Part shown: piece by piece, positions 36,030 through 43,746 of the stretch
How positions within the stretch are numbered: position 1 is the stretch's first letter
Layout: the number at the start of each line of letters is the position of its first letter
NCBI GenBank assembly: GCA_041821265.1
Contig: JBGUEQ010000026.1
Coordinates: forward strand, 1-64,000
Length of the DNA stretch: 64,000 bases
Direction of reading: 5' to 3'
Source: Lachnotalea sp041821265
Lineage (GTDB): Bacteria; Bacillota; Clostridia; Lachnospirales; Lachnospiraceae
Program-made: the position numbers and the translations under genes
The notes under the pieces: generated by a model
The model's database searches: none
What the model was told of the DNA's origin: nothing
The model's input: only the letters and a program-made list of their open reading frames with translations

Positions 36030-36120
36030 TTTAAATCCTCCTAATTATTATGTTTTTGAATCTATTTAATATGCATCTTGGCAATCTTTCTTCGCTAAGC
36101 GTGCTGGTTACTGTAATAAT

Positions 36121-36231
36121 TAAGTGTCTATTTACCGACACTTTTGCGTTCGCGTGGATTACATAGCAATAAACTTTCTATCCACGAGGTACTCTTATGG
36201 CACATAGTACCTTTTATTCAATAAGGATATT
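36121..36231. repeat. Intergenic hairpin repeat, family A copy 2
   Basis: Aligns with 19359-19463 and 60497-60576: hairpin AAGTGTC/GACACTT, hairpin CGTGGAT ... ATCCACG with inner TTAC/GCAA-like arms, then GGCAC-ata-GTACC and TTTTATTCAATAAGGA. Lies inside the leader of the amino-acid transporter operon. Confidence 0.75.
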
Positions 36232-36254
36232 CCAATAACTTACTGAAAAAATAA

Positions 36255-36284
36255 CAAAAAAACGCTTTAATAAAATTAAAACGT
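36255..36284 (-). terminator. Terminator-like hairpin T2 in the transporter leader
   Basis: Minus strand ACGTTTTAAT-ttt-ATTAAAGCGT followed by TTTTTTTG; 10 bp with one G-U. It follows promoter P2 by only about 10-40 bases. Confidence 0.65.
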
Positions 36285-36300
36285 CTTTGTTTTATTACAT

Positions 36301-36329
36301 ATTATAATTTAATTTTTTTAACTAATCAA
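36301..36329 (-). promoter_or_regulatory. Promoter P2 of the transporter operon
   Basis: Minus-strand TTGATT (36329-36324), 17-base spacer, TATAAT (36306-36301). Lies between hairpins T1 and T2. Confidence 0.6.
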
Positions 36330-36346
36330 TACTTTCATTATTAAGT

Positions 36347-36386
36347 ACAAAAAAGACGCCAAAGGATTATATTCTCTTGACATCTT
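36347..36386 (-). terminator. Terminator-like hairpin T1 in the transporter leader
   Basis: Minus strand AAGATGTCAA ... TTGGCGTCTT, 10 bp with two G-U pairs that exist only in RNA of this strand, followed by TTTTTTG. It lies 40-80 bases after the P1 start point, so transcripts must read through it to reach the genes. Confidence 0.7.
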
Positions 36387-36404
36387 TGTCTAATTTCAAT
36401 TTTA

Positions 36405-36416
36405 TACAGTACTGTA
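36405..36416. promoter_or_regulatory. 12-bp palindrome just downstream of P1 (candidate operator)
   Basis: TACAGTACTGTA, a perfect palindrome about 12-24 bases after the predicted P1 start. Regulator unknown. Confidence 0.5.
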
Positions 36417-36434
36417 GTCTATACTATGGTTCAG

Positions 36435-36463
36435 ATTATAAGTGATTCATTTATAATTGTCAA
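36435..36463 (-). promoter_or_regulatory. Consensus SigA promoter P1 of the transporter operon
   Basis: Minus-strand TTGACA (36463-36458), 17-base spacer, TATAAT (36440-36435): both hexamers match the consensus exactly. About 400 bases upstream of the binding-protein start. Confidence 0.8.
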
Positions 36464-36667
36464 CCTTTTTTCATAAAATATTAATATTTTCAGTTCAGCC
36501 ATGCTGAAATAATTATTCCTATTGAACGTGAGTACTTGCACTCTAAGGACAATTTGTATCATCATTTCTATAGGTGGAATTATAAAAAGATATGCAAAAA
36601 TTAATATAATTATTTATTACAATTTGAATAAAACCAATTTATTTGCAAAAGAATAATGACAAAACCC

Positions 36668-36804
36668 TTGTTACTGTTCACACAGTAGTTTAATACTAGC
36701 TGTTAAGCTACGTAAGAAAATGATTCAACAAATGATTTCTGCTTCGCGTAGCGAATTTGCATGCAGAAATCATACGTTGCTGTAAACGGAGTGAACAGTA
36801 ACAA
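36668..36804. repeat. 137-bp nested inverted-repeat element (MITE-like)
   Basis: Ends in perfect 14-bp inverted repeats TTGTTACTGTTCAC (36668-36681) and GTGAACAGTAACAA (36791-36804). Inside lie ATGATTTCTGC/GCAGAAATCAT (36732-36742, 36763-36773) enclosing TTCGC-gta-GCGAA (36743-36755), and a small hairpin TAGCT-gtta-AGCTA (36697-36710). No ORF. Related TAACTATTCA/TAACTGTTCA ends occur in other spacers of the window. Confidence 0.7.
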
Positions 36805-36840
36805 ACCCTTTGATTCAGATGATTTGACCTTCTGGCTCAA

Positions 36841-36869
36841 TTTACAAAAGCTGATTTCTATGCTATAAT
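36841..36869 (+). promoter_or_regulatory. SigA promoter of glmS
   Basis: TTTACA (36841-36846), 17-base spacer, TATAAT (36864-36869) with TGC before the -10. Start point about 45 bases before the ribozyme cleavage site. Confidence 0.8.
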
Positions 36870-36920
36870 ATTATTACTTGTGATTTGGAGGTCGCAAATT
36901 TCGAAAAGTAAAATACTTTA

Positions 36921-37060
36921 GCGCCATGCACCTGTAATGTGCGAAAAGAGCTCATGCTCTTGTTACAGGTTGACGAGGAAAAGGGTTATCGAACATTCGG
37001 CGGATGCTCTTTCGTATGAACAGATACGTTATATGGGAAATAAAAACTACAGGTAACTGT
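36921..37060 (+). ncRNA. glmS ribozyme (glucosamine 6-phosphate-responsive, self-cleaving)
   Basis: The conserved elements are all in order: cleavage context TTTA|GCGCC (cut between 36920 and 36921), the P2 stem region CACCTGTAATGTGC, GTTACAGG-TTGACGAGG, the core GGGTTATCGAA, and TTCGGCGGATGCTC followed by the P3.1/P4 hairpins. glmS ribozymes use glucosamine 6-phosphate as cofactor to cut the mRNA, lowering GlmS when amino sugar is abundant. It lies directly upstream of glmS as always. The 3' boundary is approximate. Confidence 0.95.
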
Positions 37061-37163
37061 ACTACAATTTTCTCATTACTGTTAACTTAAGAATTATATT
37101 GCATATCTTATTATTAGAACTATGTAGGAACATTGAAAATTAAACATTAAAAGGAGAATAACT

Positions 37164-38981
37164 ATGTGCGGAATTATTGGTTATACAGGGGATGATTATG
37201 CCCAAAATATACTTTTAGAAGGACTCAGTCAGTTAGAATATAGAGGTTACGATAGTGCTGGTATTGCATTATTAACCAAAAATAATGAAATTACCGTTAG
37301 AAAATGTATCGGCAAAGTGGAATCATTAATTGAACTTTGTGGTAGTACCGTAATTGATTCAACTTGTGGCATCGGCCATACTAGATGGGCTACTCATGGT
37401 GGTGTAACGGCAGTGAATTCTCATCCTCATGTGTGCGGAAAAGTATCTCTTATTCACAATGGTATTATCGAAAACTATTATGAGCTTGCTGGTAAATTTA
37501 ATCTGACCCACAATCTAATTTCTGAAACCGATACAGAAGTGGTTGCGGCCCTATTAAACTCCATGTATCAAGGTGATCCAATTGAAACAATCAAAAAATG
37601 TGTGAGCGAATTAAAGGGTTCTTTTGCTTTTTGTATTATGTTTGCAGATCAACCTGGGCTAATTTATTCCATCCGAAATGTTAGTCCATTAGTGGCTACA
37701 ACATGTAGTACCGGATCATACATTGCATCTGATATAACAGCATTAATTTCTTATTCAAAACAATATTTTATTATACCCGAATACCATATTGCAACATTAA
37801 GTAAATCTGGAATTAACGTACAAGATCTTGATGGTAATATGGTAGAACCTGAGATACTTACCGTGAATTGGGATATCGAAGGTGCTCAAAAAAATGGCTA
37901 TCCTCACTTTATGCTAAAAGAAATATTTGAGCAACCATTGGCTATTCATAACACCATAGCGCCTAGAATCAAGGATATGTTGCCTGATTTTACCAACGAC
38001 AATATTCCTGACTCACTTTTCTTAAATTGCAACAATATAAGTATTATTGCGTGTGGAACAGCGATGCATGCCGGTATGGTAGCAAAAACTATGATTGAAC
38101 CACTTTTAAAGATTCCCGTTACCGTGTCCATTGCTTCGGAGTTTCGATATGAAGAACCTTTAATTGATGAAAATTCTCTTGTTATTACTATTTCTCAATC
38201 CGGTGAAACCATTGATACATTAGAAGCTTTACGTCTTGCTAAACGATGCAATTCAAGAACACTATCGATTGTAAATGTGAAAGGTTCTTCAATATCAAGA
38301 GTAAGTGATTATGTGATGTACACACATGCAGGACCTGAAATCGCGGTAGCAAGTACGAAGGCATATACCGTTCAACTTGCTGCTTTATATTTATTAGGTT
38401 GTAAAGCTGCGCTTGTCAACAATCAATATTCCATTGAACAAGCAAATAAGTTTATAACAAACCTAACCAATGTGATTGATACAATTACTCACATGCTTGA
38501 AAATACAGATCAGATAAAATCCGTAGCTCAAAACTTAGTTCCAGCGCACGATGCATTCTTTATTGGAAGAGGACTCGATTATACCCTTTCCCTAGAAGGT
38601 GCTTTAAAATTGAAAGAAATATCTTATATTCATGCAGAAGCATATGCTGCTGGAGAATTGAAGCATGGAACAATTGCGTTAATCAGTGAAGGTATTCCTG
38701 TTTTTGCATTAGCAACACAGCAAAAGGTTTATAGTAAAGTAATTTCAAATATTCGAGAAGTAAAGGCTCGTGGTGCATACGTTGTATTAATAAGCTGTGA
38801 CGAATCAATCTCGGATACTTCAATTTGTGATGTACACATCGCTTTACCAAAGGTTGATGATTTATTTACTGTATTTGAATCTGCTATTGTACTTCAATTA
38901 ATTGCATACTATACTTCTGACGCCAAGGGATTAGATGTAGATAAGCCACGTAATTTGGCTAAATCTGTTACAGTAGAATAA
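37164..38981 (+). CDS. glmS: Glutamine--fructose-6-phosphate aminotransferase
   Basis: 605 residues, the standard size. It makes glucosamine 6-phosphate from fructose 6-phosphate and glutamine, the entry to peptidoglycan precursors. N-terminal amidotransferase with nucleophile Cys2 (MCGIIGY) and GHTRWATHGG; two SIS sugar-isomerase domains, with ISQSGETIDTLEAL and ASTKAYTVQ in the first and LSLEGALKLKEISYIHAEAY in the second; ends DKPRNLAKSVTVE as in other GlmS. RBS AAGGAG. Controlled by the self-cleaving ribozyme upstream. A 7-bp inverted repeat (39001-39031) after the stop may help termination. Confidence 0.98.
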   Translation: MCGIIGYTGDDYAQNILLEGLSQLEYRGYDSAGIALLTKNNEITVRKCIGKVESLIELCGSTVIDSTCGIGHTRWATHGGVTAVNSHPHVCGKVSLIHNGIIENYYELAGKFNLTHNLISETDTEVVAALLNSMYQGDPIETIKKCVSELKGSFAFCIMFADQPGLIYSIRNVSPLVATTCSTGSYIASDITALISYSKQYFIIPEYHIATLSKSGINVQDLDGNMVEPEILTVNWDIEGAQKNGYPHFMLKEIFEQPLAIHNTIAPRIKDMLPDFTNDNIPDSLFLNCNNISIIACGTAMHAGMVAKTMIEPLLKIPVTVSIASEFRYEEPLIDENSLVITISQSGETIDTLEALRLAKRCNSRTLSIVNVKGSSISRVSDYVMYTHAGPEIAVASTKAYTVQLAALYLLGCKAALVNNQYSIEQANKFITNLTNVIDTITHMLENTDQIKSVAQNLVPAHDAFFIGRGLDYTLSLEGALKLKEISYIHAEAYAAGELKHGTIALISEGIPVFALATQQKVYSKVISNIREVKARGAYVVLISCDESISDTSICDVHIALPKVDDLFTVFESAIVLQLIAYYTSDAKGLDVDKPRNLAKSVTVE

Positions 38982-39129
38982 TATTTGATTTGTAATTATT
39001 TTCCTATTCATTCAATACTTTAATATAGGAAGTGTGTTAGTAATACAGGCTAAGCATTAGAGTAAACTCTAATCTAATTGTGTATTTTACAGTAAAATAT
39101 AAGAAAAACTTTGTCGCAGAGCGGTTAAA

Positions 39130-39998
39130 ATGAGCTGAGAAGAGGAACGTATCAAAAAACAGTTAGAAAATAATCCTATTGAGGAGTGTAATAAGATTCA
39201 GAAAAAATATTGTCCAAAACTTTTCAATAGATTTGCTAGAACAAATGACCCACGTCACCAGCGCTATATTGATTATTCAGGTAAATCTATGCTTGGAACC
39301 GTATATTATAAAGGAATTGGCAGAATCACAAGTATGCAGATGATGACAGACAAATTTAATGATGCTGGAATTTCAAAAAATATCATGAGTTTTCTTGGGG
39401 AAAAGGAAAGGGAATACCTCCCACACGGGGTAACCGTAAATGAATATTTGGAAAGAATGGAGCCGAAAGAATTACAGAGCGTTATTCAAGAAGAGGTATA
39501 TGATTTAATTCGAAGAAAAAGCTTTGATAATGCAAGATATCAGAAAAAATGGCTGGTGATTGTAGATGGGACACAGTTGTATTCTGGAAAACGTAAGCTC
39601 AATGACAGGTGTCTGGAAAGGCATCATAATAAGGGGACAGAAAATGAAACTGTGAATTATCACAGTGATGTTTTAGAGGAAAAAATTGTACTAGGTGAAA
39701 AACTGATCGTGAGCATAGGAAGCGAATTTATAGAAAACAATGGAGAAGATACTGAACGTCAAAAGGACATGAGCGAGGAAGAACGCAAACAAGATTGTGA
39801 GACAAAAGCCTTTCAAAGGCTGGCAAAAAAATTGAAAAAGAAGTTTCCACGCCTGCCCATCATACTATTGGCAGATAGTCTTTATGCATCGGAAAGTGTT
39901 ATGAATGTATGTCGAGAAAATAACTGGGATTTTATTTTTCGATATAAAACAGGAAGCATACCAAGTATAGCAGCAGAATATGAAGCAATTCCTGATTA
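39130..39998 (+). pseudogene. Truncated DDE transposase with an early stop codon
   Basis: Transposase-like coding is readable from ATG 39130, but the third codon is TGA (39136), and the frame then continues to 39998 where homology ends at the junction with a phage fragment. Translation from the internal ATG 39289 would give 236 residues. The first catalytic region VIVDGTQLYSGKRK and the second LPIILLADSLYASES carry the two expected Asp residues; the part with the third acidic residue is missing. It resembles IS4-like DDE transposases of clostridia. No terminal inverted repeats were identified on either side, so the element is dead and both ends are lost. Confidence 0.8.
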
Positions 39999-39999
39999 A

Positions 40000-40207
40000 T
40001 CCCTAGAAGATCACCCATATCTTTAAATACGAATGATACAAAAAATGCAATACATATCACTACCCAATACCATACCTTTTTAAATATTCCTTTAGCACAA
40101 GTACTTGAACTTTCATTCTTCAAGTAATACTTTGCTTTTATATAACCATTAACATAATCAGCTATATTTGCAAGAAAGAATGCCAGAAACAAAAACCAAT
40201 ACTTTCC
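40000..40207 (-). pseudogene. Fragment of a phage holin gene
   Basis: The minus-strand frame here encodes YWFLFLAFFLANIADYVNGY, then KGIFKKVWYW and VFKDMGDLLGIN, the middle of the phage_holin_4 family (holins that let endolysin cross the membrane). The open frame runs on from 40261 to 39932, but its first ~18 residues are antisense to the cotJC fragment and its last ~22 are antisense to the transposase fragment, so both ends of the holin are missing. No start codon or ribosome-binding site belongs to it. Boundaries are within about 10 bases. Confidence 0.7.
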
Positions 40208-40216
40208 AAATACTGC

Positions 40217-40339
40217 TATCCAGATGGAGAACTTGGTGCCTCTCAGCGTTATCTTGCTCAACGTTATACGATGCCCTACAGCAATGTAAGTAGATTGTTA
40301 ACTGATATCGGAACGGAAGAATTAGAGCATATAAGATAG
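40217..40339 (+). pseudogene. Fragment of cotJC (spore-coat manganese catalase-like protein)
   Basis: About 40 readable residues: YPDGELGASQRYLAQRYTMP, then VSRLLTDIGTEELEHI, before a stop. This matches an internal stretch of CotJC/Mn-catalase proteins, including the Glu and His metal ligands of EELxH. The ends are missing: no start, and the frame stops at 40337. It adjoins the holin fragment without a gap. Short but distinctive; likely inserted or left by rearrangement. Confidence 0.72.
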
Positions 40340-40431
40340 ATATTATTTTCCATTCCTTAAAGATCATGACACGAAGTTCCACTAAATATTACTACATAAA
40401 AAATGATAGGTATAAATCATACTAAGCTGTC

Positions 40432-40486
40432 TAAAAAAATGAATGAAAAAGGCAACCTAACAGTTACCTTTTTCATTCATTTTTTG
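40432..40486 (-). terminator. Strong terminator after the small membrane-protein pair
   Basis: AAAAAATGAATGAAAAAGG ... CCTTTTTCATTCATTTTTT, about 20 bp of stem with inner AAC/GTT arms. The last codons of the 40473 gene overlap its upstream arm. Works as a bidirectional terminator in principle. Confidence 0.85.
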
Positions 40487-40691
40487 TTTGATTTATTTTT
40501 TTTATAAGCTGTGCCATACTAACTGCAAAACTTATTGGGATAAATACATATAAATCATTTATAACATTATAATCAGCAAAATATATATGATATAATATTT
40601 TTCTATAAAGAGCGCCTGAAATAATACATACCATCATGTAAAACATAAAAAACTTGATGAATTTTAAAACTAATTTAATATAATTCTTCAT
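40473..40691 (-). CDS. Small membrane protein, 72 residues, unknown function
   Basis: Two hydrophobic segments (about residues 8-27, FIKFFMFYMMVCIISG, and 45-62, LYVFIPISFAVSMAQL) with a basic N-terminus and a charged tail. No family recognised. The start lies 5 bases after the stop of the 83-residue gene and has no clear ribosome-binding site, so translation probably depends on coupling. Its 3' end overlaps the terminator hairpin. Lies in a region of phage and transposon debris; could be a cargo gene, for example an immunity protein for the upstream small protein. Confidence 0.6.
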   Translation of the reverse strand: MKNYIKLVLKFIKFFMFYMMVCIISGALYRKILYHIYFADYNVINDLYVFIPISFAVSMAQLIKKINQTKNE

Positions 40692-40696
40692 AGCTG

Positions 40697-40948
40697 TTAT
40701 TGGTATACAATATTAGTTACTTTATTCCCTACAGCGCGAGTATGTTTTTTATCACTATAATAATAAGTCACCCATTTAGAGGCTACTACAAAATTGTGTA
40801 TTGCCAATGGAGGATTAACTAATTTTTTTTCATAATAATATTGTTTATAATATAAAAGTGGAATTTCATCACCCACAACCAGACCAGCAACAGCACCTAT
40901 TGCTATAGCACGAATAGTTACCATCCCTTTTTTTATTATACCCCTCAT
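40697..40948 (-). CDS. Small protein with N-terminal glycine-rich membrane segment, 83 residues
   Basis: MRGIIKKGMVTIRAIAIGAV begins a hydrophobic, Gly/Ala-rich segment (about residues 9-28), followed by a Tyr-rich polar region (YYKQYYYEKK) and a basic tail. ATG with AGAGG 7 bases upstream. Not recognised. The first gene of a two-gene unit with the 72-residue membrane protein; a T-rich tract of 18 bases precedes the ribosome-binding site. A toxin or bacteriocin-like peptide with its immunity protein is one possibility; there is no double-glycine leader or Cys motif to support it. Confidence 0.6.
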   Translation of the reverse strand: MRGIIKKGMVTIRAIAIGAVAGLVVGDEIPLLYYKQYYYEKKLVNPPLAIHNFVVASKWVTYYYSDKKHTRAVGNKVTNIVYQ

Positions 40949-41019
40949 AATATAACCTCTTTTCTTTTTTTTTTTTTATTACAATTACCAGATTAAACCA
41001 ATAATATAGACATGTCAAA

Positions 41020-41423
41020 TTAAATCAATGTTAAAAGTCTGTAAAAGTCAATGTCATTATCTGATGGATCTCCCTTATCACCTTTTAAACCTTGTGGTCC
41101 CGTATCTCCATTATCTCCTTTGTCCTCTGTAGTTGTCCGTAGTAATCTTTTCTTCCATATTAGCTGATTGACTGCATATTATCCGTAGTATCGTTAGCTG
41201 CTGCTGTTACTCGTTCTACATTTACTTTAGCTGCATTCAGTTCATCAATCATTTGTACAAAAGTTTCATCACGCGCCTGTTCAGCTACGCTTCTCGTTGT
41301 TTCTGCACTTTCTCTTATGTTTTCTGCCTGTACTCGCCCAAGTTTCGCTGATACTCTACCTGCTTCTGCTTCTACATTATTTTCAACTTCTTCATTTATC
41401 CTTTTAACTCCATCATGATACAA
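41020..41423 (-). pseudogene. Frameshifted remnant of a collagen-like phage tail/fibre protein
   Basis: From 41423 to 41160 an 87-residue frame encodes an Ala/Glu/Arg-rich coiled-coil region (RVSAKLGRVQAENIRESAE, then TRSVAEQARDETF and AAKVNVERVTAAANDTTD), typical of clostridial phage baseplate or fibre proteins. After a stop, another frame (41020 to about 41140) encodes Gly-X-Y repeats (GDNGDTGPQGLKGDKGDP), the collagen-like part that normally follows. A frameshift near 41150 and loss of both ends make it non-functional. Confidence 0.72.
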
Positions 41424-41520
41424 TCAAACAACCGACGAAAATACAATTAAATCTTGTATTGAAAATTTGGATGCAATATAAAGAGTCTATCTAGCGAATT
41501 ATAAGAATAGCGTCTTAGAA

Positions 41521-41555
41521 AAAACTCTTGAATTAATATCAATTTCAAAAGTTTT
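41521..41555 (-). terminator. Terminator of the PBP gene
   Basis: Minus strand AAAACTTTTGAA ... TTCAAGAGTTTT (12 bp, one wobble) followed by TTTTTTC, about 40 bases after the stop. Confidence 0.8.
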
Positions 41556-41595
41556 CTATTCTAATATAAAAAACATTCACATAGCAGGTGGTTTT

Positions 41596-43719
41596 TTACT
41601 CACCCGGTATCATATTTTCTTCTTCGGAAATTTGATCTTGTGATTGATCCTCTGTCGTTTCCTCCGAATTAGTTGTATCTTCCGCTTCAGTTGTTTGTGT
41701 ATCTTCAACCGCAGGATACTTTTTAACCGAATCATAGCTTGTGTACGAAACAAAATCTGATGACTTTAATCCAGTATGTATATTCTCCATATATTCATGC
41801 CATATTTCACCTGGATAGGAAGAACCCGTTAATCCCTCTACTTCTTTTGGCATATCACACCCAACCCATATACTGGTTGTATAGTAAGTACTAAATCCAA
41901 CAAACCATCCATCTTTATAATCATTGGTTGTTCCTGTTTTACCGGCTGTTGGCGTTGTGCTAATGCCAAGTCCTTTTCCTGTTCCATCCGTCATAACACT
42001 TTGTAGAACATCAACCATCATCCTTGCAGAATTTTCTTTGTAAATTTGCTTTGGTTCACTTTTATTTTGATAAACCACTTCACCATCTGCTGCTGCAATT
42101 TTCGTAATGCAAGTTGGATATCTATATGCTCCACTATTTTCAATTGTCGCATAGGCTGCGGCCATCTCTACGCTGCTGACACCTGTTGTAAATCCTCCAA
42201 GTGCAATTGCATTTCGATAATCATCTTTTTCAATTTTAGCGAAATTCATTTCTTTTAAATACGATAAACCTACGCTTGGTGTTATCTCGTCTAATAATTT
42301 CCAAGCAATCGTATTAATCGACTTCTTCACCGCATATCTAAGAGTAACACTTCCCGCATAGCTTCCTCCATAATTTTTCGGACCATCCACAATTGCTTCA
42401 TCCACTAAAACCGAATCTGGTATATATCCCTTTTCGAAGGCTGGTGTGTATACCAATATTGGTTTAACCGCACTTCCTGGCTGTCTAAAACTTTGGTAGG
42501 CACGATTTAATGTATACCCAACGGTATCTTGGCTTCTTCCTCCTACAATAGCAACGACATTACCTGTCTTATTATCAATGCAAGTGCCTGAAGCCTGCAT
42601 GTTGTAAGTTCCGTCGTCATTCACACTAACAAAGGCATAGAGCTGATTATCAATTGCGTTTTGTAACTGCTGTTCAAAGGTCATATCCATTGACGTATAA
42701 ATACGATATCCATTTGTATACAGTGAATTTTGACATTCAGCATACAATGCATCATACTCCGCCTGATAAGTCTGCTTTTCTGAATCACTATTAAAGTAAT
42801 ATTGGAATGTAAATCCTCTTTCTTCCATTAGTGCTCGAATGGCACAATAATAAATATAAGTTTCGGCGTAATTGTGCTGTACTGCTTCGTCTTCATTTTG
42901 ATTTAGTACTATCTCTTCATTCATTGCAGTTTCATATTCATCATTGCTAATTTTACCATCCGATAGCATCTGTGACAAAATTCTATCTCTTCTAGCAATT
43001 GTGTTATCGCTATGCTCCACTGGATTATAAATCGTTGGATTATTGGGTATTGCACATAAAAATGCAATCTGAGATAACGATAGCTCGTGCACATCTACAC
43101 TAAAGTATCCCATACTCGCGGCTTGTATTCCATAATATCCATTTGCAAAATAAATATTATTGAGATAAAATTCTAAAATGGCAGACTTACTATATACTTT
43201 TTCTAATTCTAATGCAATAAATATTTCTTCCGCTTTACGTTGCCAACTTACTTTATTGGTAAGAAAAATATTTCTACTAAGTTGCTGTGTAATCGTACTA
43301 GCTCCTTGTGTAATAGACTGATGTTCTAGAATGGATTTCGCTGCTCTAATGATTGCTTTAATATCAATTCCATTATGAGTGTAAAACTTTTTATCTTCAA
43401 TACTAATAAATGCATTTTTTACATATGTAGGAATCTTTTCTGACTCCAAATAATAGATTCCCTTGTCACCTTTTAAACTTGCTATCTGTTCTCCATTTGT
43501 ATCATAGATTAAGGTGGTTTGTGAAGCCTTAAAGGTATCTGCAGATGAAGCATTAACCGTTTCTTCGGCTTCTTCATGGAGCGCAATCACCTTGGGTGCA
43601 ATTCCCGTCGCAAATAATACCCCGATTCCAATTACTCCAAGTATTAACAGGGTGATAAGAACTCGAAAAATTATTTTCAACCCTGTATGCTTTTTCTTTG
43701 TCTTTTTCTTATTTGCCAT
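41596..43719 (-). CDS. Class A penicillin-binding protein (PBP1A-type)
   Basis: 707 residues. A basic cytoplasmic tail and one membrane anchor (residues about 13-36) lead to a glycosyltransferase 51 domain with EDKKFYTHNGID and QGASTITQQLSRNIFL, then a transpeptidase domain with the active-site serine in RQPGSAVKP, the SxN motif KKSINT and KTGTTNDYKDGW. It polymerises and cross-links peptidoglycan outside the membrane. The last ~45 residues are an acidic Thr/Glu/Asp tail (EDTTNSEETTEDQSQDQIS). RBS GGAGG. It follows the YhaN/YhaO-like pair by 27 bases and may be co-transcribed with it. Confidence 0.96.
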   Translation of the reverse strand: MANKKKTKKKHTGLKIIFRVLITLLILGVIGIGVLFATGIAPKVIALHEEAEETVNASSADTFKASQTTLIYDTNGEQIASLKGDKGIYYLESEKIPTYVKNAFISIEDKKFYTHNGIDIKAIIRAAKSILEHQSITQGASTITQQLSRNIFLTNKVSWQRKAEEIFIALELEKVYSKSAILEFYLNNIYFANGYYGIQAASMGYFSVDVHELSLSQIAFLCAIPNNPTIYNPVEHSDNTIARRDRILSQMLSDGKISNDEYETAMNEEIVLNQNEDEAVQHNYAETYIYYCAIRALMEERGFTFQYYFNSDSEKQTYQAEYDALYAECQNSLYTNGYRIYTSMDMTFEQQLQNAIDNQLYAFVSVNDDGTYNMQASGTCIDNKTGNVVAIVGGRSQDTVGYTLNRAYQSFRQPGSAVKPILVYTPAFEKGYIPDSVLVDEAIVDGPKNYGGSYAGSVTLRYAVKKSINTIAWKLLDEITPSVGLSYLKEMNFAKIEKDDYRNAIALGGFTTGVSSVEMAAAYATIENSGAYRYPTCITKIAAADGEVVYQNKSEPKQIYKENSARMMVDVLQSVMTDGTGKGLGISTTPTAGKTGTTNDYKDGWFVGFSTYYTTSIWVGCDMPKEVEGLTGSSYPGEIWHEYMENIHTGLKSSDFVSYTSYDSVKKYPAVEDTQTTEAEDTTNSEETTEDQSQDQISEEENMIPGE

Positions 43720-43746
43720 TTGTAACCTCCGTGCATCTAATTTTCA

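Noticed and set aside
39932..40261. Intact 109-residue holin gene
   Set aside because: Start would be TTG without a ribosome-binding site, and both ends are antisense to the adjacent cotJC and transposase fragments.
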